In this document: piece by piece, positions 26,801 to 34,998 of the stretch
Numbering within the stretch: position 1 is the first letter of the stretch
Layout of the letters: each line of letters opens with the position of its first letter
Source: Leptolyngbya sp. NIES-3755
GTDB taxonomy: Bacteria > Cyanobacteriota > Cyanobacteriia > Leptolyngbyales > Leptolyngbyaceae
Assembly (NCBI GenBank): GCA_001548435.1
Contig: AP017308.1
Location: forward strand, 372,001-436,000
DNA length: 64,000 nt
Direction of reading: 5' to 3'
Made by a program: the position numbers and the translations under genes
Notes under the pieces: model-generated
What the model saw: only the letters and a program-made list of their open reading frames with translations
What the model was told of the DNA's origin: nothing
Databases searched by the model: none

Positions 26801-27313
26801 CAAAATATCCGCTGTTGCAATCAAGCCTTGATTCGGTCGAACTTGCGTAATACTAAAGACTTTCTGTTCAGCTTCGTCCAGAACCTTCTCTAATTCTTTT
26901 GCCGTTTCATGTCCAAGCTGTGAAATCTGATGTCCAGTGCTGATTAACTTCCGCCGCAAGTACTTATCAACAACCAGAGTCGCATATTGATCAATGTTGA
27001 CCGCGCTTACAGTTCGATCGACGAGTTGCACCAGTTTCGACTGTCCGCCTAATTTGTCGAGCAAACCGCGATCGTTTAACCAAGTTGAAACGCTCATTAA
27101 ATCGGTTGGAGATCCCTGCTGATGAAGGGCAACACAGGCTTTGTAGATCTCTTGGTGAGCGCTGCTGTAGAACGCTTCGGAGCGTAGAATATCGAGAATC
27201 CGCGTAATCGCTTCGGGATCGAGCAGAATTCCGCCTAAAATTGCCTCTTCAGCATCGAGATTCTGAGGGGGAATGCGATCGTTAACCGGTTGGAAATTGA
27301 AGTCTTGAACCAT
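23894..27313 (-). CDS. dnaB: Replicative DNA helicase DnaB with two inteins
   Basis: This is the fork helicase. The precursor is 1139 residues from the ATG at 27313; a TTG at 27382 lies inside a hairpin and is unlikely. Removing the two inteins (257 and 429 residues) leaves a 453-residue DnaB, the normal size. The N-terminal domain starts VNDRIPPQNLDAEEAILGG. Walker A, GRPSMGK then T, is split after the lysine by the first intein. The second splits the protein between SDLRESG and SIEQDADLVMML. Both insertion sites are known intein sites in DnaB. The helicase is active only after both splice. The gene follows rplI on the same strand. Confidence 0.97.
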   Translation of the reverse strand: MVQDFNFQPVNDRIPPQNLDAEEAILGGILLDPEAITRILDILRSEAFYSSAHQEIYKACVALHQQGSPTDLMSVSTWLNDRGLLDKLGGQSKLVQLVDRTVSAVNIDQYATLVVDKYLRRKLISTGHQISQLGHETAKELEKVLDEAEQKVFSITQVRPNQGLIATADILTKTFAEIEERSAGMALPGLASGFYDLDGKTQGFQRSDLIIVAGRPSMGKCLAHDAELVLADGSIATIEEIYQHRQAELLTLNDNWKFSVTEPSAFIDDGIKPVFRVTTRLGRTVETTLTHPYLTLDGWLPLSSLRVGDRIAVPRIIDIFGKVSVAPSEIDRLIELSTTEIPSIVFQLVRDQLATFLNRLLENGDVLHHEKLARQVQHLLLRFGVVSQLQFSSAAQPVWKLGLIDAKSIEIFGSATHEAQAGSVLCAQRSAVLQDLANSEVYWDEITAIEFVGEKQVYDLTIPKTHNFVANDICVHNTAFCLGLGRNIAAQYKLPVAVFSLEMSKEQIVQRLLASEARIESGRLRSGRIASQDWEPLSNAIGRLSELRIFIDDTPNISVVEMRSRARKLQAEQGGALGMILIDYLQLMEGSGSENRVQELARITRALKGLARELNVPVIALSQLSRSVESRADKRPMMSDLRESGCLTGDTLVTLADTGARVSIADLVGKSGFAVWALNEETLQLERAEVSHAFSTGTKPIFRLTTRSGRSIRATGNHKFLTINGWKRLDELSEKEHLALPRQISSSISQTISDEKLALLGHLIGDGCTLPRHAIQYTTRELDLAEAVSNLATQAFGEALNPRIVKERDWYQVYLSATENLSRNTRNPIAQWLDNLGVFGLRSHEKFIPALVFEQSKSAIALFLRHLWSTDGCIKLVQGQRPRPIAYYASSSKQLAQGVQSLLLRFEINARLKRLPQVGKGRDQYHVTITGKSDMERFISEIGAVGQYKQQCLSVIKEYLSVRVANTNRDVVPHAIWSLYALPAMQQVGLTHRQMQAGLGIEYCGTGLHRQNLSRERTARLAEVVKSDRLYQFAESHVYWDEIVSIVPDGVEEVFDLTVPGLHNFVADDIIVHNSIEQDADLVMMLYRDEYYNEDTPDRGIAEVLITKHRNGPTGTIKLLFEPQFTRFLNLASPNRFDS
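24092..25378 (-). mobile_element. DnaB intein 2 (RESG/SIEQ site), 429 residues, with LAGLIDADG endonuclease
   Basis: The intein begins CLTGDTLVTLA after SDLRESG and ends FVADDIIVHN before Ser. This is the same site as the Synechocystis DnaB intein, which I recall as also about 429 residues. Block B is TGNH. Both endonuclease motifs are visible, LLGHLIGDG and the partner LWSTDGC, each with its acidic residue. It may still be an active homing element. Confidence 0.93.
25883..26653 (-). mobile_element. DnaB intein 1 (P-loop site), 257 residues, endonuclease decayed
   Basis: The intein begins with Cys (CLAHDAELVLADG) right after GRPSMGK and ends with VHN before Thr. The block B TxxH motif is TLTH. 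Splicing residues (Cys1, His-Asn at the end, Thr+1) are intact. The central part lacks a first LAGLIDADG motif and keeps only a degraded second half (LATFLNRLLENGD, then EKLARQVQHLLLRF). It looks like a homing endonuclease caught in decay, so the intein is probably fixed and splicing-competent but no longer mobile. Confidence 0.92.
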
Positions 27314-27344
27314 GATGCTGAGAAGCGTATGGGGCGAGAATGTA

Positions 27345-27382
27345 TTGGGGGCTGAATCCAATTTCACGGACTCAACCCCCAA
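27345..27382 (-). promoter_or_regulatory. Strong hairpin in the rplI-dnaB junction
   Basis: On the minus strand the arms at 27368-27382 and 27345-27359 form a 15-bp stem with two G-U pairs (TTGGGGG pairing with CCCCCAA) and an 8-nt loop. It ends 32 bases before the dnaB ATG. No T-run follows, so it is not a standard terminator. It may stabilise or process the mRNA, or reduce read-through from rplI. Confidence 0.5.
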
Positions 27383-27426
27383 CTATACAGCTATTTCCAA
27401 TCTTAGCAAGTTTTAGTAATCTTGTA

Positions 27427-27885
27427 CTAAGCTGCAACGACTCGAATAATCACTTTTGAAGTGACTTCGGGGTGCAGTTTGATTTGCGCCGTGTACTCTC
27501 CGAGTTTGCTGATGTCGGGAAGCGTGATCGAACGTCGATCGACTTCTTGATTGGTCTTCGCCTTGATTGCATCTGCAACATCTTGGTTTGTGACCGTTCC
27601 GAAGATCGAATCGTTTTCACCCGCTTGTTTCTCGATATCAAATCCGCCAGCCGTTTCGATTTCTGCTGAGATCTGAACCGCTTGCTGTTTCAATTCGGCT
27701 AACCGTTGTTCTTCTAATTCGCGCCGACGAGCGACCTGTTTGAGAATCCCAGGATTGACCGTGGTTGCCTTGCCTTGGGGCACGAGATAGTTTCTTGCAT
27801 AACCGGGGGCGACTTCCACTAAGTCCCCAATGCGTCCTAATTTGCTTACGTTCTGCGTGAGAACAAGCTGAATCCGCTTCGCCAT
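27427..27885 (-). CDS. rplI: 50S ribosomal protein L9
   Basis: This 152-residue protein binds 23S rRNA. The N-terminus has the conserved LTQNVSKLGRIGDLVEVAPGYARNYLVP region (an rRNA-binding loop rich in G, K and R), then a long connecting helix and a small C-terminal domain ending VIIRVVAA. Length and order are normal. It lies 36 bp after the NRPS stop on the same strand and upstream of dnaB. The rplI-dnaB neighbourhood is a common bacterial arrangement, while the NRPS in front is unusual. Confidence 0.97.
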   Translation of the reverse strand: MAKRIQLVLTQNVSKLGRIGDLVEVAPGYARNYLVPQGKATTVNPGILKQVARRRELEEQRLAELKQQAVQISAEIETAGGFDIEKQAGENDSIFGTVTNQDVADAIKAKTNQEVDRRSITLPDISKLGEYTAQIKLHPEVTSKVIIRVVAA

Positions 27886-27921
27886 AATGTCTGTGTACTC
27901 GATTGTTTCCGCACAAATAGT

Positions 27922-30900
27922 CTATTCTACCGGAAAGCGACCCGATTCGATTGGAAAGAGATGAGCGATTTTTTGGATTAAGATTTTCATCGCTGATTTA
28001 TCGACACAAGAGAGATGGGTTCCTGGGAGAATGTGAACGGTTAATTTATCTTCTGCTAAGGTGCGCCAACTGACCCACATTTCTGAAGGTTTTGCTTCCT
28101 CTTCGCAAATGAATAATTGCACTGGAAAGGCACTTGTGCGTGGATAATAGCGACCAACAATTCGACCATGCCGCCAATAAGGATCAGTGCTGCCTGTGAG
28201 TGGATCGATCGCGCTAAATAGAATCATTCGCACGATTAATTTGAGGCTCCAGATTACTTTTTTGAAGAATAAGATTGTACGATCGAACCATTTCACCGAT
28301 CGACATTCCACACCAAACGCATTCCAGCGCGTCAACAATTCCAGCAACAATCGAAAGTTTCGCACGACAGGTAATTTCTGAAAGATGGTGAATTGTTCTG
28401 GAATCGCCATCAAATTCCCAGGTGCGATTAATGCGAGTAGTGCGACTTCTTGTCCTTGAGCGTGAAGCTGTTGAGCAATTTCATACGCGACCGCAGCCCC
28501 CATCGAATAGCCCATCAGATAATACGGTCCTTCTGGTTGGAACTGGCGCATTTCTCGAACGGCGTGATCTGCCATCATTTCCAGCGTGGTACTAGAATCG
28601 ATCGATAACTCTTGAATTCCATAAATCGGTTGCTCTGAATCAAGATGAGCACGTAACCCCTCACAAAATCGAAAGGTTCCAGTCGCGCCAGGAATGCAGA
28701 AAAGTGGCGATCGACTCAAATCTCCTGCTTGAAATTGAATCAGTGCAGACGAAAAATCGGCTCGTTCATCTTCAAGGACTTGGCTCAATTGTCGAATCGT
28801 TGGAACTTGATAGAGCATCGCCATCGGAATTGGTTTGCCTAAAGCTTGCTCCATCTTTGCGGCTAATTGCAGCATTAACAGTGAATGTCCGCCGAGTTCA
28901 AAAAAGTCATCCTCTACGCTAATTGGCTCAACTTTGAGAACGTCTTGCCAGATTCGGACAAGCTGATGTTCGATCGAGGTTTGCGGAAGCGAAATTGTTC
29001 TCGTAGAAGTCGTAGGAGCAATCTCTAACAGTGCTTTACGATCGACCTTTCCATTCGCTGTCAAAGGAAATGCTGTAAGTTCAACGATCGCACTCGGAAC
29101 CATGTAGTTTGGCATCGATTGTTTCAGAAACCGCTGAAGTTCCTCTGGTTCAATCGATTGTTGAGCCACAATGTACGCGATCAATCGTTGTGACTGTGCA
29201 AGCACGATCGAATCTTTGACGGCTGAATGTTGATTGAGTGCGAATTCGATTTCTCCAAGCTCAATCCGAAAGCCGCGAATCTTCACTTGATCGTCATTTC
29301 TGCCCAAATATTCAAGCTTGCCATCTTGCCGATAGCGTACTAGATCGCCAGTTCGGTACAGTCTTTGAGGTGGCAATCCTGGAAACTGATGCTCAATGAA
29401 TTTCTCTTGAGTTTGTTCTGGGCGGCGTAGATAGCCTCTTGCGACTCCCAATCCACCAATGTAGAGTTCTCCAGCCACTCCAATTGGAACAGGCTGCATC
29501 TGTGCATCGAGAACATAGGTTTGAACATTATCGATCGCACTTCCGATCGAGAGTTCTCCTTGATCAAATCCCGATCGAATTGGATCATACACAGTCGCAA
29601 TCACCGTCGCTTCTGTCGGTCCATAAGTATTCAGCCAGCGTGGATAGTTCCCGACTCGCTCGAACCAGGTGAGATACGTCGATCGAGAAGCTTTTTCCCC
29701 ACCCACAACGACTAATCGAACGGCTGAAGGTAAGACCAAATCTAATTCTGTCAGTCCATAAACAATCTGATGCCAGAGTGCAGTCGGAAGATTCAGCACA
29801 GTAATTTGATAAGCTTCAACAAATTGTAAAAACTGTCGAGTAGACATCAAACAATCTGGAGAACGGAGTACTAGAGTTGCACCGCAGATCAGAGTTGGGA
29901 AGATTTCTTCGATCGCAATATCAAAGCTCAGTGCCGAAGCTTGCAAAACGCGATCGCATTCCTCTAATTCATATTCCCGAATTACGGCAAGATTGTGATT
30001 CACCATGCTCTGATGCTCAATCATTACGCCCTTCGGTTTTCCAGTCGAACCGGACGTGTAAATGACATAAGCAAGATTGTTGTTTTTCACATTGCTCTGA
30101 ACGGGTGCAGCACTAAAAGATTCAACCTCATCTAAATTCGTTAGTAACACTGTCACCTGAGCATCCGACATCAGCAATTCAAGTCGCTCTTTTGGATAGG
30201 TCGGATCAAGCGGAACGAACGCGCCACCAGCTTTCAAAATACCGAGAATGCCAACAATAAAATCAATCGATCGAGCCATGCAAATCCCGACTAGATCATC
30301 AGGCTGAACTCCTTTTGATTGTAAGAATCGTGCCAGTTGATGCGATCGCGCTTCTAATTCTTGATAGGTAATTTGTTCTTGATCGAATTGAACCGCGATC
30401 GCATTCGGTGTTCTCGCAGCTTGAGCCGAAATCAATTCATGCACACAGCTTGAAGGAATCGATTGAGCCGTATCATTCCACTCAACCAATAATTGAGATT
30501 GCTGTTCTGCTGGCAAAATTGAGAGATGCGAAATTCGTTCTTGAGGAGTACAAACAACACTCTCCAGTAAAGTCTCAAACTGTTGAGCCATGCGCGTGAT
30601 CAGGTCACTGTCAAATCGCTCTGCATTGTATTGCCAGACCAAATTGAATCGATCGCCCGCTTCTACCACTTGCAAATCTAGATCGAATGTTGCTCCACCT
30701 TGATGTTCGAGCAAATAAGGTGTGAGTGTAAGTTCCCCAAATGATTGCGTGATCCAACGATGTTTTTGCCAAGTAAACGTAACCGAAAATAGACGACTCG
30801 TTTTCTTCTGTTTGACTAATTCTTGGAGTGGCAGATCTTGATGCGCTTGTACTTCACGAACAATACGATCGACTCGCTCCAAAAGTGTTCCAAATTCAAG

Positions 30901-31818
30901 TTCTGCCTGCATCGGAACTCGCAAAGGAACCATATTCGAGAAATAGCCAATCACATCCTGAAACGAATCCGTTCCCCAACGTCCCGCCATTGCAGTCCCG
31001 ATCGCTAAATCACTCTCACCCGTATAGCGATACAGCAACACCAAAAACGCTGTGAGTAGAACACGATAGAGACTATAACCCTGTGATTTTAGTGACTCAA
31101 TCAAATGAGCGGGCAGTAGGAAAGATTGTGTCTCACTTGTTGTTTGAGAAGAAGACTGACCCGGCAAATCAAGCTCTGAAAGTTCACCTGCTAGTTGCTG
31201 ATTCCAGAAATCGATCAACTCTTTTCCGCGATCGCAACTCAGCATCTCACTCTGCCAATTCACATAATCGGCATAAGTCGTTGCTTGCACCGCGCTTCGC
31301 GTTCGCGATTCCACAGATTTCCCTTGATAGAACCGTCCCCAATCCCGAATCAGCAGATCAAACGTCCACATATCCCCGGCAATATGATGCAAAGTAATCA
31401 CTTGAATGAACTCCTGATCACTCCGCTGAAACAAGCTCACTCGGATTGCAGGTTCCGTCTCTAAGTGAAACAGTTTCGTCGTCTCAGCAAAAATCTGAGT
31501 TTCTAAAGTTTCCTCACTCCAATCTGTGGCTTGAATGTATTGCAGTGGAATCTTGCCAGATTGAACGACTCGAAACGGTTGCCCATTCGCCTCAACATAG
31601 TGCGATCGCAGGATCGAATGTGCCTGAAACGCTTGATCCCAAGCCTGCTTCCAAGCTCCCACATCCAACACACCTTCAATCCGAATCGTGTGATAGATGT
31701 TGTAAGCTGGACTGTCTGGATCAAGCTGATAAAGAAACCATAACCCTTGTTGCTGCCAAGAAAGCGGAAATTGAACTGAAACTTGGGTGAATGAATCAAG
31801 TGCTGTCAAACTTTGCAT
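27922..31818 (-). CDS. Single-module NRPS: condensation, adenylation, carrier, thioesterase
   Basis: This 1298-residue enzyme has four parts. Condensation (about 15-440) carries HHIAGDM with His144, His145 and Asp149. Adenylation (about 465-870) carries VIYTSGSTGKPKGVM, a NTYGPTEAT loop and GELYIGG. The carrier domain has its phosphopantetheine serine at 979 (FELGGHSLL). The thioesterase has the nucleophile Ser1105 in GYSMG and a late His in GTHLSCVD. With one module it probably joins an external acyl or amino partner to one amino acid and releases the product. The core around FDIAIEE departs from the usual residues, so I do not predict the substrate. No tailoring genes lie nearby. Confidence 0.9.
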   Translation of the reverse strand: MQSLTALDSFTQVSVQFPLSWQQQGLWFLYQLDPDSPAYNIYHTIRIEGVLDVGAWKQAWDQAFQAHSILRSHYVEANGQPFRVVQSGKIPLQYIQATDWSEETLETQIFAETTKLFHLETEPAIRVSLFQRSDQEFIQVITLHHIAGDMWTFDLLIRDWGRFYQGKSVESRTRSAVQATTYADYVNWQSEMLSCDRGKELIDFWNQQLAGELSELDLPGQSSSQTTSETQSFLLPAHLIESLKSQGYSLYRVLLTAFLVLLYRYTGESDLAIGTAMAGRWGTDSFQDVIGYFSNMVPLRVPMQAELEFGTLLERVDRIVREVQAHQDLPLQELVKQKKTSRLFSVTFTWQKHRWITQSFGELTLTPYLLEHQGGATFDLDLQVVEAGDRFNLVWQYNAERFDSDLITRMAQQFETLLESVVCTPQERISHLSILPAEQQSQLLVEWNDTAQSIPSSCVHELISAQAARTPNAIAVQFDQEQITYQELEARSHQLARFLQSKGVQPDDLVGICMARSIDFIVGILGILKAGGAFVPLDPTYPKERLELLMSDAQVTVLLTNLDEVESFSAAPVQSNVKNNNLAYVIYTSGSTGKPKGVMIEHQSMVNHNLAVIREYELEECDRVLQASALSFDIAIEEIFPTLICGATLVLRSPDCLMSTRQFLQFVEAYQITVLNLPTALWHQIVYGLTELDLVLPSAVRLVVVGGEKASRSTYLTWFERVGNYPRWLNTYGPTEATVIATVYDPIRSGFDQGELSIGSAIDNVQTYVLDAQMQPVPIGVAGELYIGGLGVARGYLRRPEQTQEKFIEHQFPGLPPQRLYRTGDLVRYRQDGKLEYLGRNDDQVKIRGFRIELGEIEFALNQHSAVKDSIVLAQSQRLIAYIVAQQSIEPEELQRFLKQSMPNYMVPSAIVELTAFPLTANGKVDRKALLEIAPTTSTRTISLPQTSIEHQLVRIWQDVLKVEPISVEDDFFELGGHSLLMLQLAAKMEQALGKPIPMAMLYQVPTIRQLSQVLEDERADFSSALIQFQAGDLSRSPLFCIPGATGTFRFCEGLRAHLDSEQPIYGIQELSIDSSTTLEMMADHAVREMRQFQPEGPYYLMGYSMGAAVAYEIAQQLHAQGQEVALLALIAPGNLMAIPEQFTIFQKLPVVRNFRLLLELLTRWNAFGVECRSVKWFDRTILFFKKVIWSLKLIVRMILFSAIDPLTGSTDPYWRHGRIVGRYYPRTSAFPVQLFICEEEAKPSEMWVSWRTLAEDKLTVHILPGTHLSCVDKSAMKILIQKIAHLFPIESGRFPVE

Positions 31819-31992
31819 GGGAATGAAACAGTCTGTGCGCGAGGATCTTCAGGTTGCGCCATTCACAGCGAGTTACACCGCAACCCTATCCATGCCCAAA
31901 CCGTTCAATTGCTGGGAACAATGCTCGATCGTGAACCTGTAGAAGTTAAAAAATCCGTGTATGCTCAAACCGTGGAAACCCAACCTGGGTAG
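31813..31992 (+). pseudogene. Possible short coding remnant upstream of the NRPS
   Basis: The frame has no good ATG except near its end (31921), and overlaps the NRPS start on the other strand. The stretch NPIHAQTVQLLGTMLDREPV reads like real protein, which is why I list it. It ends at TAG 31990-31992. It may be a remnant of a deleted gene or chance. Confidence 0.2.
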
Positions 31993-32370
31993 AGAAACAT
32001 TCCCTGAGCTTGCTCTCAACCTGGTCTGCCTAGAGATCACAGCTAAGAGCAATATTTTTTGATGCTGAATTTAATTCTACAAAGCTAGGAATTCGATCGT
32101 CTACAGTACGCAATAGGTGTTCGTTTCAACTGCATTTCACAGTATTAAGACGAACTCTTTATGCCAAAAACCGCGATCGTCTCTCACCCCGCTAATCTCG
32201 AATTTCGCTTCCTATGAGAACTTCACCCGTGAGATCAGCTTACTAGGGTCTTTTTCTATCGTTGTACCATCCTGCAATCAATGTCTAACAAGATACGATC
32301 GCGACCCTAATTTCTAAAAATGGGGTTTCAAATTCCAAAAAAGGTGTTATTCTTAAAAAACACAAAACGT
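31993..32370. other. 378-bp intergenic region before the tRNA
   Basis: No gene or recognised RNA motif is visible. The region is moderately AT-rich and contains short imperfect hairpins only. The promoter for the tRNA must be in its last part; the NRPS promoter probably lies just to its left, overlapping 31819-31992. Confidence 0.4.
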
Positions 32371-32441
32371 GCGGGCATAGTTTAGTGGTAAAACACCTGC
32401 CTTCCAAGCAGGATATCCGGGTTCGATTCCCGGTGCCCGCT
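32371..32441 (+). tRNA. tRNA-Gly (anticodon TCC)
   Basis: The acceptor arms GCGGGCA and TGCCCGC pair perfectly. The D-arm is TAGTTTAGTGGTA. The anticodon stem CCTGC/GCAGG holds the loop CTTCCAA, and the T-arm has GGTTCGATTCC. The CCA end is not encoded. It decodes GGA and GGG codons. Confidence 0.97.
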
Positions 32442-32552
32442 TCTTCTAAACGCTAATCATTAAAACTGCCGTAATAAAGGCAGGCTTCTACCTCCGCCAT
32501 GGGATAATTACTTCACGAAAACAAAGGGTTCTACCCGCGTGAGGAGATGAAG

Positions 32553-33128
32553 ATGACACAAAATTTCTGGCAAAAATCCTTATCCGCTTTGACGATCGCG
32601 GCTCTATCGGCTCCGATCCTCATGCCTGCTGCAATGGCACAAACCGGATCGCTCACTGGACAATCGCGCTGTGCCAAGCAAGCCACGGCGATTTTTGCTC
32701 AGCGATCGGCAGCCAGTCCAGTGGTTCGGACGCTCACCGAGAATCAGCCTGTCACATTGGCAGAAAACACCGCAGAAGGTGGATTTATCGCGGTGAGTGC
32801 ACCTGTCCGAGGCTTTATCCAAACCGTGACGCTGAGACTCTGCCCCACCAGTGGCAATCCGACTCCGACTCCGACCCCGAATCCAACTGCGACCTGCCGC
32901 CGAGTCACTCAAAGCCAGGGTCTGATCGTGCGTCAAGGCGGGAATGTCTCTTCTCCGGTGGTGGGCAGTGTGGCAAACAATACGCAAGTATTCTTAACCA
33001 CGAATCCTGCCACCACGAGCATCGATTCAACCGGTCGGATCTGGGTGAGAATTGCGAAACCTGTAGCGGGCTGGATCTCGAACGGCTTCCAAAATACACC
33101 TGGAACGAACCTGGTGAATTGTCAGTAA
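32553..33128 (+). CDS. Secreted protein with two SH3-like (SH3b) domains
   Basis: This 191-residue protein has a Sec signal peptide cleaved after ...MPAAMA. The ATG at 32553 is preferred over 32547 because GAGGAG (32541-32546) is six bases before it. Two bacterial SH3 modules of about 60 residues follow, joined by a PTPTPTPNP linker. Each holds a pair of cysteines that may form a disulfide. Such modules bind peptidoglycan or exported polymers; none here carries an enzyme. It faces the M23 peptidase gene, which also has an SH3 module, 29 bp away on the other strand. Confidence 0.85.
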   Translation: MTQNFWQKSLSALTIAALSAPILMPAAMAQTGSLTGQSRCAKQATAIFAQRSAASPVVRTLTENQPVTLAENTAEGGFIAVSAPVRGFIQTVTLRLCPTSGNPTPTPTPNPTATCRRVTQSQGLIVRQGGNVSSPVVGSVANNTQVFLTTNPATTSIDSTGRIWVRIAKPVAGWISNGFQNTPGTNLVNCQ

Positions 33129-33157
33129 GTGATCTAGAGTCGATCGACTTTAGAATC

Positions 33158-34069
33158 TCAGAACCGTAACGGGACGGGTGAGGGCGATCCAGCTTGTCGA
33201 ACCCCTCCTTGTCCCGCACGATCGAGTAATTCCATCGGATTAATCGCGGACTGATAATTGTCTGCACCTTGACGAATCTCATAGTGCAGATGCGGTCCGG
33301 TGGAATTGCCATTATTTCCGATCGCTGCAATCAGTTGACCGGGAGTCACTGCCTGACCTTGTTTCACATAGGATTTACTGATGTGAGCAAATAAGTGAAT
33401 CCGTCCCTGTGGGTCTCGGATCTTGACCTGCCAACCGTAGCCCCATTCGTAATTCGTCGTATCTTGTTCGCGCCCTACAAAGCTGACGACCCCACAAATC
33501 GGACTATTAATCGGATCGCCAATTCTGCCATCAAAATCAACTCCGGTATGAAAGCGAGTCTGACCGGGATTAAACGGATCGCTGACTCGTCCAAATCCTT
33601 GATTAATGACCGGAATTGGAACTGGATAGACTGGAGCACAATTTGAGGCGGAAGGCACGATCGGATCAGTAGCAGGAGTGCTCCGAATGGTGACGACTTT
33701 TGATTGAGAAACCGATCGAGGAGCGGCGAGGAGTCGAACTTGATTACTTTGAACCCAGCCTGTGATTCCGGAGCGATTCGATTCCATCTGATACCAGAGA
33801 TTGCCATCGCTCATTTGAGCACGATCGAGAATCCGAATCCGATCGCCCGAATAGGCAAATCCTGCGATCGTAGCGCTCAAAGAAGGCGTAGTCCGAACAT
33901 TAATCTGAGCAAACTGCCGGTTGCCAATGAGTTCAGCAGGTTGTGCGGCTTCAACAGGCTGCGCGGCATCCGAAAACTGTAACCAAACCTGACTCGTGAG
34001 AATTCCAAAGCTTAGGACGAACAGCACCAAGCTTCGGGCGAAGATGCGCCCTGCACGATTGATTTTCAT
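33158..34069 (-). CDS. SH3-M23 family peptidase (peptidoglycan hydrolase)
   Basis: This 303-residue exported protein has an N-terminal signal or anchor segment, an SH3-like module (about 50-115) and a C-terminal M23/LytM domain. Zinc ligands appear in HTGVDFDG and HLHYE, and HIS in FAHIS matches the third conserved histidine. M23 enzymes cut cross-bridge peptides of peptidoglycan. All catalytic motifs are present, so it should be active rather than an EnvC/NlpD-type activator. Confidence 0.92.
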   Translation of the reverse strand: MKINRAGRIFARSLVLFVLSFGILTSQVWLQFSDAAQPVEAAQPAELIGNRQFAQINVRTTPSLSATIAGFAYSGDRIRILDRAQMSDGNLWYQMESNRSGITGWVQSNQVRLLAAPRSVSQSKVVTIRSTPATDPIVPSASNCAPVYPVPIPVINQGFGRVSDPFNPGQTRFHTGVDFDGRIGDPINSPICGVVSFVGREQDTTNYEWGYGWQVKIRDPQGRIHLFAHISKSYVKQGQAVTPGQLIAAIGNNGNSTGPHLHYEIRQGADNYQSAINPMELLDRAGQGGVRQAGSPSPVPLRF

Positions 34070-34146
34070 GAGGATACGTTAGGAGGTTAGGGAGAAAAGC
34101 GCGATCGCTCTCTACTATCCCTGCCATTGAACATCAGATCGGGAAA

Positions 34147-34992
34147 TTATTGATCGATCTTTGAAAGTAAATCCGTTGCGGTTTCGCAGAGTTGGCGATG
34201 AATTTTTCCATTGCTGGCAAGAATTCCACCCCACTGATTCACATCAGCACGATTGTATTGCACTGGAGATTGATCGAAATAGGTGAACTGTCCGCCTGCT
34301 TCAGTCAAGATCAGTTCCGGAGCGGCAAAGTCCCAATCTTTCGCGGCAGATTTGCCAGAGAGAGATAAATAGAGATCGGCTTGTTGTTCTACGATCGACG
34401 CAATCTTACAGCCGACACTGCCGATTTGACGCTGTTGTTGAACAGGGAATTGTTCCATTAGTTGATTAAACCGAACATCGCGATGACTGCGACTCGCAAC
34501 AACGGTGAGATCCGCAAATTCTGATTTGTCTGAAACGGATAATTGATGTCGATCGCCATTCTGAGTTTCGACCCAAGTTCCACCATTCAAAGTTGCAGAA
34601 TAGAGTTTACCAAGTGCAGGACAAGCGACGATACCCACCACTGGACGACCTTGATAAGCCAAAGCAATGTGCATCGCATATTCACCCGTGCGATTGATGA
34701 AATCTTTTGTCCCATCGAGTGGATCAATAATCCACACCCAAGCCCGATTCAGGCGAACTTCAGCAGGTTCAGATTGATAGGTTTCTTCGCTGAGATAGCC
34801 AAAGGTTTGCGGATCGAATACCGACTGTAGCTTTTCGAGAATGTAAGAATTTGCTGCGATATCCGCTGAAGTGACGGGACTATCCCCTGATTTTTCAACT
34901 TCAAAGTTGCGGGATTGTTCGACGAGAATGTTCGCCGCGCCCCAACCAATTCGACGGGCAATGGCGCAAATACCTTCAAAGTTCATCAGCAT
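34147..34992 (-). CDS. cysQ: 3'(2'),5'-bisphosphate nucleotidase / inositol-phosphatase family (CysQ-like)
   Basis: This 281-residue enzyme belongs to the lithium-sensitive phosphatase superfamily. The metal site shows as IIDPLDGTKDF and the C-terminal site as DWDFAAPELILTEAGG. The early SPVTSADIAANSYI motif favours the CysQ-type adenosine 3',5'-bisphosphate phosphatase, which recycles the by-product of sulfate activation, though inositol monophosphatase remains possible. Its start is 6 bp after the stop of the upstream PfkB-type kinase gene, so both are in one operon. Confidence 0.82.
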   Translation of the reverse strand: MLMNFEGICAIARRIGWGAANILVEQSRNFEVEKSGDSPVTSADIAANSYILEKLQSVFDPQTFGYLSEETYQSEPAEVRLNRAWVWIIDPLDGTKDFINRTGEYAMHIALAYQGRPVVGIVACPALGKLYSATLNGGTWVETQNGDRHQLSVSDKSEFADLTVVASRSHRDVRFNQLMEQFPVQQQRQIGSVGCKIASIVEQQADLYLSLSGKSAAKDWDFAAPELILTEAGGQFTYFDQSPVQYNRADVNQWGGILASNGKIHRQLCETATDLLSKIDQ

Positions 34993-34998
34993 GATTGT

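Noticed and set aside
32117-32317. 66-codon frame before the tRNA
   Set aside because: No good start, a composition typical of noncoding DNA and no motif.
31993-32370. Possible riboswitch or T-box upstream of the tRNA
   Set aside because: I could not find a conserved core of any known riboswitch and the region has only weak hairpins.
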